NCBI GenBank assembly: GCA_029255685.2
Contig: CM055316.2
Span: 82,954,861 to 83,018,860 of the forward strand
DNA length: 64,000 nucleotides
DNA from: Silene conica
Lineage: Eukaryota > Streptophyta > Magnoliopsida > Caryophyllales > Caryophyllaceae
Reading direction: 5' to 3'
The notes beneath the pieces were generated by a model. It made no database searches. It had not been told where the DNA came from and saw only the letters and a program-made list of their open reading frames with translations. The translations under genes were made by a program, and so were the position numbers. This document shows positions 33,403 through 44,350 of the stretch, one piece after another (the stretch's first letter is position 1; the number at the start of each line of letters is the position of its first letter).

Positions 33403-36190
33403 CAAGCAAGGATCTTCAACAAGCTCACACTGAACTGAATAAAATTAAATTAAATTAAAATAAACTGACCTTAAGTCTGAAAAAATAGGGTCTTAGATTT
33501 GGTGACGGAACCGGAATTTAAAAAATAAAAAAATAGTAAAAAAAAGAGTTAAAAAATAGTAAAAAAAAATACATGGATAAGAAAGAAAGAAGGAAAAGAA
33601 AGCAAAGTGATGGGTCCCAATGACAACCAAGCAACTAAGCAAGGATCTTTAACGCGCCCATACTGAAGCCACATGGGTTCTCGTTAATCTATGGCCACAT
33701 ACATAATATCCTGTGGACCCCACCACTGATTTGACGTCACTGCCTACACCGCTTCATAAATATCTTCTCTTGAATTATGGCTAGGGGTATTCTTGATACA
33801 ATTAGTGGTTATAATTAATTCAATAAATCATTTTGTAAATTGTACGACACAATAAGTGGACATAATTCCTAGATGCTTAATTCTAATTTAATCATATTTT
33901 GTGATCGAAGACGGACATTAACCGACACAAGCTGAAAACGAATAACGTCCTTTGACGACAAGTGACATTATTCATGTGGACCGTGGTGTTCGATTTCAGC
34001 ATTTCCCCTCACTTGTTATATTACTTGTTTTATTGTGACTTGTGAAAGAAACGATATCCGCATTCAGCTTGTGACGGAAGACGGTTTGTTATAATTATCA
34101 TGGAATCGGCTTGATCATTCGTTTGTGGGTTATTTTAATGTGTTTGAGGTACAAATGTTGGTTATTATATGTCTACTTGACACAATGTTATCTGGATCAA
34201 ACAGTGTTACATGTGACGTTGAAAACGGATATTTTACTCTCATAAAAATGTAAGTGGACATGCAAATGAGAGAAAGTGGAGCATCATATATACATAGTGC
34301 AACTTGCATTATGTGAGAAGAGCACTATCCGTCTTCAGCTTGTGATGGATAATGTTCTCTTCAATGGAAAAATTTGTGTACGTGGATAATAGATACATCG
34401 CATGTTCAGAGTTTAAATGAGTAAATTTTATATGAAACAATTGTATATTTTCTATACAATGATATGAAAGTTTAAAACGTGAAAATATTATTTCCTCCGT
34501 CTCGATCAATTATTGTTATCTATTCCGTATTAGTTTTGACACAAAGATTAGAAAAAGAAGTATGAATGAATTTGGACCACACAAATCACATGACCCCACA
34601 GACCCACATACAATGAAATGGTGATTCACAAAAATGAAAATATATAACAATTAAATGATACACCTAAATAGATAACTATTGACCGGAACGGAGTGAGTAG
34701 TTACTTTCATTAGTAAAGTCATGAAAGTAAATACTCAATACCTTGTTCGAATCTCGACAGCAATATATTTGTCCATATGACGACCTTAACAATAAACGAT
34801 TGCTAATTTTGTTCTGAACATAGGTATAAATGAAATAGTGTATATTACTAGATGAAAAGGTTAATAAAAACAGATTAAAGATCATAGATAAAACTGTCTT
34901 ATTAAAATTATTATAAAATCTTGATTTATTTAAGCATTATCCATCCCTCATTCCGATCATTATTCCATGTTTCGGTGCCACCCTCCCACATACAATAAAT
35001 AAGGGTCCCAATTATAACGAGTAAATCACATTCAATAGGTAGGAACCCGAATAATAAAGGGTATATATGAATGAAAGGGTAGCGCCAAAATTAAACGCCA
35101 CCGAATAATACCGTATCATTATCCTTATTTATTTAAATGGCTCCTCATAAAATAGTAATAATAAAAAGCTATTTTAATCGAGATGGGGAGAGTACAATAA
35201 TTTTTAAATCTCAATTATACAAATGTGATTAAAATATAATCTTCCAATTTAGAAACAAGCTCAAACAAGTATAACTCCAATTCACACCACCCCATTACAA
35301 ACAACTCTCAATCAACACAAATTCTCATTTGTGATTAGTAATGTCCATCTAAATTTTTTTACGGGTCTAATAAAACTCATTTAAAAAAACAACAAACAGA
35401 AGCCTTTTGTTATTTTCGGAACACCCTTACCTTTATTTTATCTACCCGTGTGAGTAATTTTTGAACCGTCACAAGTTTGTAAGAGATAGACCATGTACTT
35501 TCTGGCTTAATTTCAGCTCCTTTTAATTTTGCTTGTCTGTAGTCCGTTAGGTTTTATTTACGTTCAATCAATTATGTTCAATTAATCTCTTCAAAAAAAT
35601 ATATTTTAACTCAACTAAATTCTTTTCACCTTAGTATCACTCAATTTAATTCAATTAAACTCTACTTCAATTAATTCAATTCAGCTCGTTTCAGTCGAGA
35701 AAAACAGGGTCATACTCCCTCTTATTCAAGATGTGGGTTCCTTTTGTTTTGAACACCAAAATTAAGAAAATGATTTTCAACCACACAAAACATTCTACCC
35801 CTAATTAAATTGATTTTGGACCACACAAAACTAACCTCGAAAAAGAGATGAACTAAGCCCCTGAATAAGAAAAATATCTGATATATCGGTCACAAGAGAG
35901 ACTTACCGTTAAATAATTTTAACCCTCATACTTACCAAAAGCTAGCAAAAACCAACTTGAGGTGAAGATTAAGTCATTCTTTTCTCTTTTTTCTCTTTCC
36001 ATTTATTTTCTATGGCTATCTTCAAAGTCTCCCAACATATATATCAATCAACACACAACCACAATCCTACATATCAACTATCAACCACATAACATTTTCC
36101 CTTCCCTTCTTTTACCCAAAAAAAAAATACACATCCAATTCCCTCTTTTACTTAACTCAAACAACCTCGATATTCAGGACACACGTTAGA
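33403..36190. other. Intergenic region upstream of the B-box gene
   Basis: AT-rich with MITEs (34,489-34,699 listed separately; a CAGTTCA-family copy at about 35,505-35,705). The pyrimidine-rich run at 35,975-36,005 and ATATATAT at about 36,036 may belong to the B-box gene core promoter. No other gene is seen. Confidence 0.4.
34489..34699. mobile_element. Stowaway-like MITE, about 210 bp
   Basis: Left TATTTCCTCCGTCTCGATCA, right end complementary (TTGACCGGAACGGAGTGAGT). Inner TTGTTATCTATT / AATAGATAACTA arms. No coding capacity. Confidence 0.65.
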
Positions 36191-36207
36191 AAAACCGATC
36201 AGAAATA

Positions 36208-36822
36208 ATGAAGAGTATTCGAGTAGGGTGCGCCTTATGTGCCGCACCGGCCAACATGTACTGCGACTCGGACCGAGCCAGTCTATGTTGGCGGTGCGAC
36301 AATAAGGTCCATGGAGCGAACTTCCTAGTAGCGAAACACACTCGAACCGCTCTTTGTCACCATTGTCAAGCCGAAACGCCGTGGACCGCTTCCGGTCCAC
36401 GCCTTCCTCCTTCTATGTCCTTATGTTTATCTTGTACCACGTCCTTAGAAAAAAGCCGTACAACACAGAACCCGAACCAGAACCAGAACCAGAACCAGAA
36501 CCGAAACCAGAATACAAGACAAATATCGGTACAAAGCAGGGTAAACGATGACGACAGCGATAACGATGACGTGGAGAGTAGTTTATACGAGGACGAGGAT
36601 GAGGATGACGTGGAGGAAGGGTATTCAAGTGATGACGTGGATGAAACGGAGAATCAAGTGGTGCCGTTGACGTTAAGTAACGGCGTAACGCCGTCAAGTA
36701 TAGAAATGAGTGGTTGTAGTAGTGATGAAACAGGGGAAGAGGATGTTAATAGCAGCGATCATTTAACGGCGTTACCGCCTGTATTGTCAAAACGTAAGAG
36801 AGAAGTTTTTGTTTCCGATTAA
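36208..36822 (+). CDS. Single B-box zinc-finger protein, BBX28/BBX29 type
   Basis: 204 residues from one exon. B-box at residues 8-44 with all ligands present: C8, C11, C19, D22, C27, C30, H35, H44. Next comes the family-typical CHHCQAETPWTASG (50-63). Then a Gln/Asn repeat (87-102), an acidic block (114-147), and ENQVVP (148-153), a hallmark of Arabidopsis BBX28/29. BBX proteins are nuclear transcription co-factors; BBX28/29 act in light and brassinosteroid signalling with HY5 and BBX partners, and lack an autonomous second B-box or CCT domain. The C terminus is short (SKRKREVFVSD) and misses the LDLNLNL-like tail I associate with Arabidopsis BBX29. It lies next to the PHOS32-like gene, as in Arabidopsis. 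Confidence 0.9.
   Translation: MKSIRVGCALCAAPANMYCDSDRASLCWRCDNKVHGANFLVAKHTRTALCHHCQAETPWTASGPRLPPSMSLCLSCTTSLEKSRTTQNPNQNQNQNQNRNQNTRQISVQSRVNDDDSDNDDVESSLYEDEDEDDVEEGYSSDDVDETENQVVPLTLSNGVTPSSIEMSGCSSDETGEEDVNSSDHLTALPPVLSKRKREVFVSD
36470..36510 (+). repeat. CAGAAC hexanucleotide microsatellite inside the B-box gene
   Basis: Five to six copies of CAGAAC/CCAGAA encode the alternating Gln-Asn stretch (about residues 87-100). Likely length-variable between alleles. Confidence 0.8.
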
Positions 36823-38340
36823 ACGGAATATAATATTCTCGTGTAAGATCGTCTTATTTGGTACGAGTATTTGTAATGGTTTTTAGATGTAAACATGTGA
36901 TTTTTAGGCCGGCTTAGATTGGTTTTGTTTATTTTGTTGAATAATTATGTTGGTTTAATGATCGTGTTAATGACTCGAATATATATATTTAATCGTTACG
37001 GAGTATTTTGTAATTTTTATGTTGATTATTTTTCTTAATTAACGTCTAAAATTATTCGCGGTATTGTGTTTCATTGAGGGCCTCGGAAAATGGCTGAACT
37101 GAACTGAACTAATCGTAAAATTGAAAATGTTTGAAAACAATCGAGATATTTTGGATTGTAGATTTCGGGTTAATTATATTGTTCTTGCGGCTTATTTGAC
37201 AATCGGAGAAACGAAGACGAATTGTGACCACTAAATTAAATATTCTTCATATTAATAAATTGATAAATTAAAATTAGTAGTAGATGGTTGAAGTCAAAAT
37301 CTTGATTTCAGGTAGATTTAGCACTAACCACAAATTAAATTTTATAATAATAGGATGTGTATAGAACAATCTTAATCAAGCTTTGGTAGTTAAAATGTAA
37401 ACAATCAAAATTAATCAAAAGTTTTGATTGGGACATGGATGGTGCAAAATTGTTCTCTTGTTTACGGCCGTTGTAATTTTGTAAACAAGAATAATTTACA
37501 ACGTAATTATAAATTCGTTTAGATTTATATTTTTTGGGGTGACGTTACTTTCCAGTTTTCAATCCTTCGTTGTAATTAAAACGGTTTTAAAGAAGATTTG
37601 CTGAAAATTAAATTGTACCAACTTATATGTATAATCACAAAGTTAAGATTGTCATAATCAAAATTAAGTCAATTAGGTACAATCCCTTTATTAACTATAT
37701 ATGTCAATGTTCATATAACTTGTGGTTGAATATTGAAGCACCAACTAGAAGCTAGGCCATAAATTTTGTAATTTACCTATGGACATGAATTAGTACAAGT
37801 ATTCTACTTCTCGTAACGATTTTACCAGTTAATTTAGCTTTATTATTGTACCAAAGTACGTTAGGTTCGAGTATGAAGAAACCTGACAAAGCTAACCCGA
37901 TTCGATAGGTTTGACTACTTAACTCCATACCTGAAACTTCGACCCGAACTTGACCCGACCTGATCTGATCCAAGATAACCCGATATAAAGTGACCAAAAA
38001 TGTTACTTTAAGGGAAAATTTTAACCCAAAAAAATCAAGAATAACCCTATCCAAGAAATAATCCAACAATTATTTAAATAAAAATAACCCGACCCAAACC
38101 CGATCTCAATGACCCATGAAGCCTAGGAAGGAAACAGATGGACTCAAAGGAATGATGAAAGTAGGATGGGAATGTAGTGCGTTACTTGCATAATTCACGT
38201 GTCCGCCATCAATTATTGGTGCCACATGTCTAACCTTAAAATCCAGAAAATGAATCATATTCAATTCATCCAACGTACAAACCAATTTGCATAAAATTTT
38301 AATAAAAACCGACTAAATATATACTCGTATATGATTGGTC
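36823..38340. other. Intergenic region downstream of the B-box gene
   Basis: AT-rich, probably starting with the B-box 3' UTR. 37,880-38,120 carries GACCCGACC/AACCCGATT-rich sequence of the same type as 62,680-63,055 and 32,310-32,480. No gene recognised. Confidence 0.4.
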
Positions 38341-38516
38341 TCTCTTGTGACGGGTATATTCGTTACAAGTTTACGATGGGTTAAATACACTCACTTGATT
38401 AGATAAGACAAGATTGAAAGTATGACAAATTGTTTGTCTTTATTTCCCTAAATGAGTTTTATTTAATCCGTCGCAAATTTGCGACGGATAATGTCATCGC
38501 AAATGAGAATTTGTGA
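38341..38516. mobile_element. Palindromic MITE of the TGTGACGG family
   Basis: TCTTGTGACGGGTATATTCG at the left and CGTCGCAAATTTGCGACGG...GAGAATTTGTG at the right. Central TTGTCTTTATTTC. Related to 14,440-14,622. Confidence 0.6.
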
Positions 38517-38543
38517 AACATATAAAGTAAACAATTGGCTACT

Positions 38544-38756
38544 TGTCCGTTCGAAAGGGTGGAGTTTAATGACTAAAATTGAGGTAGAATTTCCAGGAAA
38601 TTCTAGTTCAAGTATCTCCGAAAGCAAAATCTTATGGAAAATTCTTAACTCGAGTCTATGCCTTGTAGACTTGGCTTACCTGGTATACTTGAGGCTTTAA
38701 CCAGTGCGCACCGAAGATAGCGAGTTAACGACGGCAGGTTCACCGTCTCAAAAAAA
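38544..38756 (+). mobile_element. tRNA-derived SINE, copy 2
   Basis: Colinear with the minus-strand SINE at 11,995-12,246: AAGGGTGGAGTTTAATG, GAAAGCAAAATCTTATGGA, CTCGAGTCTATGCC, TTACCTGGTATACTTG and GCGCACCGAAGATAGCG, ending in a short A-run. More decayed than copy 1; the box B is mutated (TAGTTCAAGTATC). Confidence 0.65.
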
Positions 38757-40764
38757 TGGTTACTGAACTAGGATTCAAATGTTAACGGATAGACAAATAT
38801 GATCGACTAATTTGAAAGGGTATAATTTATACAGGCTTTTGAGTAGAACCGGTCAAATGAGAATTTGGGTCGGTCAGGCTTCGTGCTCATGGACATGTGA
38901 CTTCGCGGATTTATAGGTTGCATGTAAATTTTGGAAAATACATTGTCCAAGCCTGCTCTATTTGCGAGATCGATAGGACATGTCTAATGGGTGCCCCGTC
39001 CATAATCAACAAGACTTTGGAGGAACGTATTTTCAAAAATTATTGAAATACTATTGTCTTGTACCCTTTTCCTACGAAATTAGGCCTTTTCGGGTTTGAG
39101 CGTTGGCATGACAAAACGATGGTTAATTCTATGAGGTACAATTATTTTTTTTTTTCAAAAAAAGAAAAAAAAATCATCGAGACAAAAAACAACTAAATTA
39201 TAAAGAAGTCGTGCTCTATCGATCATCATTCCTTTTTCTGTGTACCATCCTATGTCTCACTAGCTTCGCTTTCTGACAAATCATCGACTTAATATTAAAG
39301 ATGGTCTAGAACACGGAGCTCGAACATGACCATTTAACAAAGATCCACAAATACATAAGACGATTCACAAGGCGAGAGAACGAAATGGGCGGAACCAGGG
39401 TCGGGATTCGGGAAACAAGATGTCGTAAACAGTTACGGAATTGAGGTTGCAGATGTCAAAATGACCTATATTTTATACCAGCATTACGATATCATCCAAA
39501 TGTAATAACAAGGTCTCGTCTGATACACATTAAAATATTTCACAAGGGGAATTTTAATCTCGAAACTAAACTTCTTCGGCTCTCATGCCAATGAATCCCG
39601 AAACTACCTAAAACCGTTTATACAAAGCAAAGCAAACATGGTGATCAAGTTTCTTCTTCTTGAGTGATAACCTGATATAAAGCGAGGATTGTATCAAGTT
39701 AAATGCGGGAGAGATGCATGCAAGAACTTCGCATTGATGTGAAAATAAAACCCAAACGCAGAAAGAGTGCGAACAAACGTACCTCCTACTTGAAAATAAA
39801 TATAGTCCAGATTCAGCTCAGGCGGAAGCTGCATGCGGAGCATCTGATTTAGTACACAGACAATCAAACAGCAGACGCTTGTCCGACACTCAACACTCGG
39901 ACATGGGTATGACACATGGATACCTTATTTTAGACCAAAATGTGCATATTTTTCAATAAAATAGCTGAGTCTGACACTCGGACACGTACCCGTGTCGGGT
40001 ACTTCTAAACGAGTCTGAGTAACATAGACTTATAGAGACTTATCGTGACAAGAGTATTGGCCATGGTATTAAAATCCGGTATGTGGTTGAGGTAATGGTT
40101 ACGAAATATTTGTATCAAAATGTCGCTTAGACACAGTGTAACTTAGAAGAGTGTATTCAGTGCTGCCGGAAATTCGAGAACATTCCCCAAATGTGTTGTA
40201 TCCTCCATCCTCAATGCATGAAAATTGACTTGATATAACTCTAAATCCTCTAGGCCTCTTTTTTCCAGAAAAGTATACTTATATGGTTGCATTTCAGAAT
40301 ACACGTGTTCCGGATTGATGCATAAGATAATGGCGATAGTTTGAAATAACCAGAAATAGCAGTTGACGTAGCCAGAAGACTGATGCTTTCTATGGGGTTA
40401 TATAACGAGAAAGAATGTAACGGTGGCATGGAAGCTACATAACCGAACCCTTAGCAAAAAAACCTAGCAAGGATGTCTACCCAAACCCCTAACAGCCATC
40501 TTTTCAAACTTCCAAATCAAGGACCTGAAATCGAGCCCATCCCTCTACCGGCTCTATGCTAACTACAAGTGGACATCCAGAGAAGTAGTAACGAAAGTAT
40601 AAACGAAAGGGTATTAAACAATTTAAGATCCATCACATATACAAGCACCTTTTGTACGAAACCGTTAATATATGATGTTCACTATAAAGAGCATCCAAGA
40701 ATAGGTCAGTTTCCACTTTCATGAGGAACGGCACAACCAACTGAACATAAAACCAAGAGTCCGA

Positions 40765-40893
40765 TACTCCTTCCGTCTCACTGAATAACCCATAAGGTGG
40801 AGGCCTCCGTAAGCCAGTTTTCTTCCCATTTCTCTAATATATGTGAGGAGTATTTTATTGAACTGACAAGAAAACAGGTTTACGGAGGGAGTA
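40765..40893. mobile_element. Stowaway-like MITE at the 3' end of the stress-protein gene
   Basis: TACTCCTTCCGTC left and TACGGAGGGAGTA right. It lies 30-160 bp beyond the apparent stop codon at 40,926, so it would fall in the 3' UTR or in a terminal intron. Confidence 0.65.
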
Positions 40894-40925
40894 TTAAACA
40901 ACTATAATAAAAAATAGGTAAGTCA

Positions 40926-43900
40926 CTAACCTTTTCGCTCCTCGAAGGCATCATGAAACTCCTCTTCCTCGTCTACTACAACTTCTTCATCAGCTTTAGC
41001 CACAGTAACCACAGAATCATCGCCAGTCTTGTCCTCATCAGAACAACGAACCACAATAACCGGACAAACACAATGGCGAACACAATAATCACTTACACTC
41101 CCGAGCCTCTCATCGCCTCCCCTCTTTGTTGCGCCAAAGCCACGGCTTCCCATGATTACAGCGCTAAATCCCAGCCTCTCTATCTCCAAACACAGTCTCT
41201 CCTTCATGTCATGGTCTTTAACAATATGAATCTTATATGGCACCTAAAACAAGAAGGTAAAAAAACGAATCAGCCTATATGTCGATAGAGAATAGCTGGA
41301 TCAGAAGAAGCCCTGATATATTTAAGAGTATAATAACAAGGTTAACACGAAGCATCAATGCATCAAACAAGCAAATCCGGATTTCCGGAAATTGGACATA
41401 TCTCAGTCTGCCTCAATGAAGCTTATGTGTTAAATTGTATCATAATCATATACTATCACTTACCAACATGACATAAAAAATTATTACGATCTGACTGAAA
41501 CCACTGGCTGTTTCTTTGACTCGGGCAACAGAAAGACCAAGACACCTGACAGCATAGCTTACTAAAATTTTTTAACCACGTCATGTTCAAGACAAATTCA
41601 CCAAATCTTCTAAAGCGGAAGACACCAATTCAGGAAAAAAAATAGAAAAAAAAGCAGAAAAACACTATGATTCTGCAAAAACTAAGATGATGCTTCTAAG
41701 ATTGACAGCTTCCTAATTAACTTCCAGTTGTCATCGACAGGACGGGATATTACCCAAGTGTGTGTGGCGGAGAATGAGGTCAAATACAGAGCACTTGCGG
41801 CCTTACACTTGTTCTCAGAAGTGAGAACTAATTAACCAATACTTGTTCAAGCAACTATTTGCACAAAAAATGGCAATGAATCACCTTGTGTGCAGTTTCA
41901 GCGCAATCAATTTCATTTCACGAATGCTGCAGGACAACTAGCATTAGAACATACTAACTAGAATCCTAGAGACGACAATGTCCCAAACAGCAGGGAAAAA
42001 GGTCACAGTAATCTGGCTTCGCCAATTTACAATTTAGCCAAAGAAAGCAACAACGGAAAGCCACTAATAGAAAAGATAAATTCAAGTGGCATTGCATGCC
42101 TTCCATATAAAAGAGATGTTTAACACTTTAACCAAGGTATTGTGCTTAATGGTTTCGACAATTCGTTAAGGTACAACTTACAAAGTATATCACCCATTTT
42201 CCATCTCAACTGATGCGAAAGACTTGCTATTCTTTGGGCTCGTATAATATGATGAAACAGAAAAATATGGTTGACTAAACTTTGTGGAGATCTCTTTTAT
42301 TTTGCATTAGCAGTGGTGGCAAATCGCAGCGCAATTTCTTCATTATCAAACTACCCAGTGTACAAACTGGTAGAAAAAGTGGAGTTGTTTGGTGCCATTT
42401 TTTGTAGAAACGAGGAAGTTGCACTTCCCATGGCACTTCTAATGGAATTGACTTCCTACAAAAACGTAGGAAGTTGCTTATCAACACCCCCTTGATAAGT
42501 TGAAATTCCGGTGGAACTAGGTTCCCACATTGGCAACCAAACAATTTTGGGAAATCCCATGAATTGGATGGGAGAATTTATTCCCCATGATATTATATTT
42601 CACGTGCTCTCGCAATTCCCGCATCAAACAAACGACCCCTAACTTTCTCAATTCCGACAAACTGCCCATCCCAAAATCCCACACTTCTCTGAAACTCAAC
42701 TCACAGAAAATCCTAAATCTACCACATACCTAATACATTCAACAACTAAATTCCCAAACTTAAGGAGTACCTCAAAATTCCATTTTTCTACTGTCCCAGA
42801 CTCGCTACAATTCTAAACAAACCCGACAATCCTCAGGAAACTCAACAATCAAATGATCAAATTACAACCATTAACAAGCTAATTGTAACAACAACAACAA
42901 CATCAGAGCCTTAGTCCCAAAATGTTTTGGGGTTGGCCGACATGAATCATCCTTTGGAACCGTCATGAGTACAAGCTAATTGTAACAGCCAACAAAAAAC
43001 CCCATAATAAAACGATACAAAATCTCATTTGAAACCGTCTTAACCTTCCCTACCACACAGTTCGTTCATCTACTGATAACTATAAAGACCACCTTTTTGT
43101 TCAGCCGATTCTCTACTTACTCCATTCTTAGGTGTCTAGCTTAATTCATCGGGACAAAGGGAGTATCAAGTACGGAGTATGTCATAAGCTGAAGCACAAA
43201 TTCTCATTAAAGACGGACATTATCCGTCACAAACTCAAAACGGATACCGTCCTTCTCACAAAATGCAATTCGCACTACCCATGGGATGCTCCATTTCCCC
43301 AACTTGACCTCCCACTTGGCTAACAAGACCAGTTGAAGCTGAAGACGGTCTTAAACAAAACGAACTACCTCGGAAAACCCGAAACAATCAAATCTTAGCA
43401 TTAAACAAAACCATAATTACACGCAATAAGCTTATTATAAAACCGTCTCATATAACCGGAACAAACAATCCATAGCATAAAATAAAACCGTAACAAAACA
43501 TTACACGTAATAATAAGCTTATTGAAAAACCGTCTCGCTAATGAACCCGTAAAACCGGAAACAAACCTTAGCATCAATTAAAGGTTGAGCAAGATCAGCA
43601 GCCTTAGAAGTAGTAAACGCATCAAAATCCTCCTCAAGTTTCTGATGATCAATGGTAGGGTCCACATCATCAGCAGACCCCCAATCTGCGCCGTAAAGTA
43701 CGGAGGTAGGTCTAACGTGGACCAATATAACAGCGTCACCAGGGCGTAGGTAATGATCAACCGCCCATTTTACAGCGAAAGCGCTTTCGTCGCTTAGATC
43801 AACGGCGATTGCGATCTTTCTAGCGGCGCCGGCTGTCGGAGTGTCACCGGAGACGGCGTATCGCGGTGAGGATACGGTGACGGTCGTCAACGATGACGAG

Positions 43901-43938
43901 GACGTTTTTGTTTTGATTGGGGGGATTTCGGTGGTCAT
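40926..43938 (-). CDS. PHOS32-like: Universal stress protein, PHOS32/PHOS34 type, two coding exons
   Basis: Exon 1 is 43,938-43,567 (124 codons, AAG|GTTTGT, phase 0). Exon 2 is 41,243-40,926 (TTTTAG|GTG), giving 229 residues. The USP fold starts at RKIAIAVDLSDES (40-52) and includes AVDHYLRPGDAVILVHV (59-75), KIHIVKDHDMKERLCLEIE (128-146), the nucleotide-binding MGSRGFG (155-161) and LGSVSDYCV (171-179), followed by an acidic tail. Family members bind adenine nucleotides and are soluble; Arabidopsis PHOS32/34 are MAPK-phosphorylated after elicitation, and an SSPRY (SP) site sits at residues 23-27. The stop overlaps a strong donor, AAAAG|GTTAGT. Splicing to 39,843 would replace the last Gly with a tail of D plus APHAASA-type residues (236 in total). 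The intron is 2.3 kb and contains MITE DNA. Confidence 0.88.
42382..42639. mobile_element. PIF/Harbinger-like MITE in the stress-protein intron
   Basis: Read on the minus strand it starts GGGGTCGTTTGTTTGATGCG and shares CACGTGAA, TCATGGGATTTCCCAA and TTGTTTGGTTGCCA with the element at 257-553. The left end (GTTGTTTGGTGCCA) is less well defined and the target duplication is not clear. Confidence 0.5.
42887..42968. mobile_element. SINE-like fragment in the stress-protein intron
   Basis: AACAACAACAACAACATCAG followed by GCCTTAGTCCCAAAATG and a short hairpin around CCCAAAATGTTTTGGGG, then CCGACATGAATCATC. This CAA-repeat plus hairpin block recurs widely in plant genomes as a SINE segment. Family not assigned. 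Confidence 0.4.
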
Positions 43939-43994
43939 GTTTTATTTCGGTGTCAAATGAGTCACAAGAACGTTTGTTATGCCTTAAAAGGAAA

Positions 43995-44350
43995 GGGGAA
44001 GTCGGAGTCGGACTCGGACTCGGATATATTATTTACGATTTTATAATCTTCGTTTTAAATACTTGGTTGATCGAAGCAAATTGAATTGGGGATAAATGAC
44101 GATTATTGTTTGTTATGTTAGAAAGGATAGGAGGAGTCGGACGGGGAAATATTATTTACAATTTTATGATATTTCTGTTTTAATTACTAGGTTGATCGAA
44201 GCAGGTTGAATTGGGGATGAATGATGAGTATTGTTTGTTATGTTATAGAGGATAGGAGGAGTCGGATCGGGATATATTATTTACGATTTTATGATATTTT
44301 TGTTTTAATTACTAGGTTAATCGAAGCAGATTGAATTGGAGATGAATGAA
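43995..44350. repeat. Promoter tandem triplication upstream of the stress-protein gene
   Basis: Three head-to-tail copies of an about 122-bp unit (starts near 43,997, 44,125 and 44,248), each with GGAGTCGGA, ATATTATTTAC, GATTTTATGATAT and GGTTGATCGAAGCA. The nearest unit starts about 60 bp from the ATG and includes a TATA-like AATATATCC on the gene strand (about 44,022-44,030). Confidence 0.85.

Noticed and set aside
37773..38069. 98-codon minus-strand open frame
   Set aside because: It lies in GACCCGACC-type repeat DNA that recurs at 32.3 kb and 62.7 kb, and the frame is not conserved there.
39694..39915. 73-codon minus-strand open frame as a separate gene
   Set aside because: No domain or start context. 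It covers the proposed terminal exon of the PHOS32-like gene in another frame.
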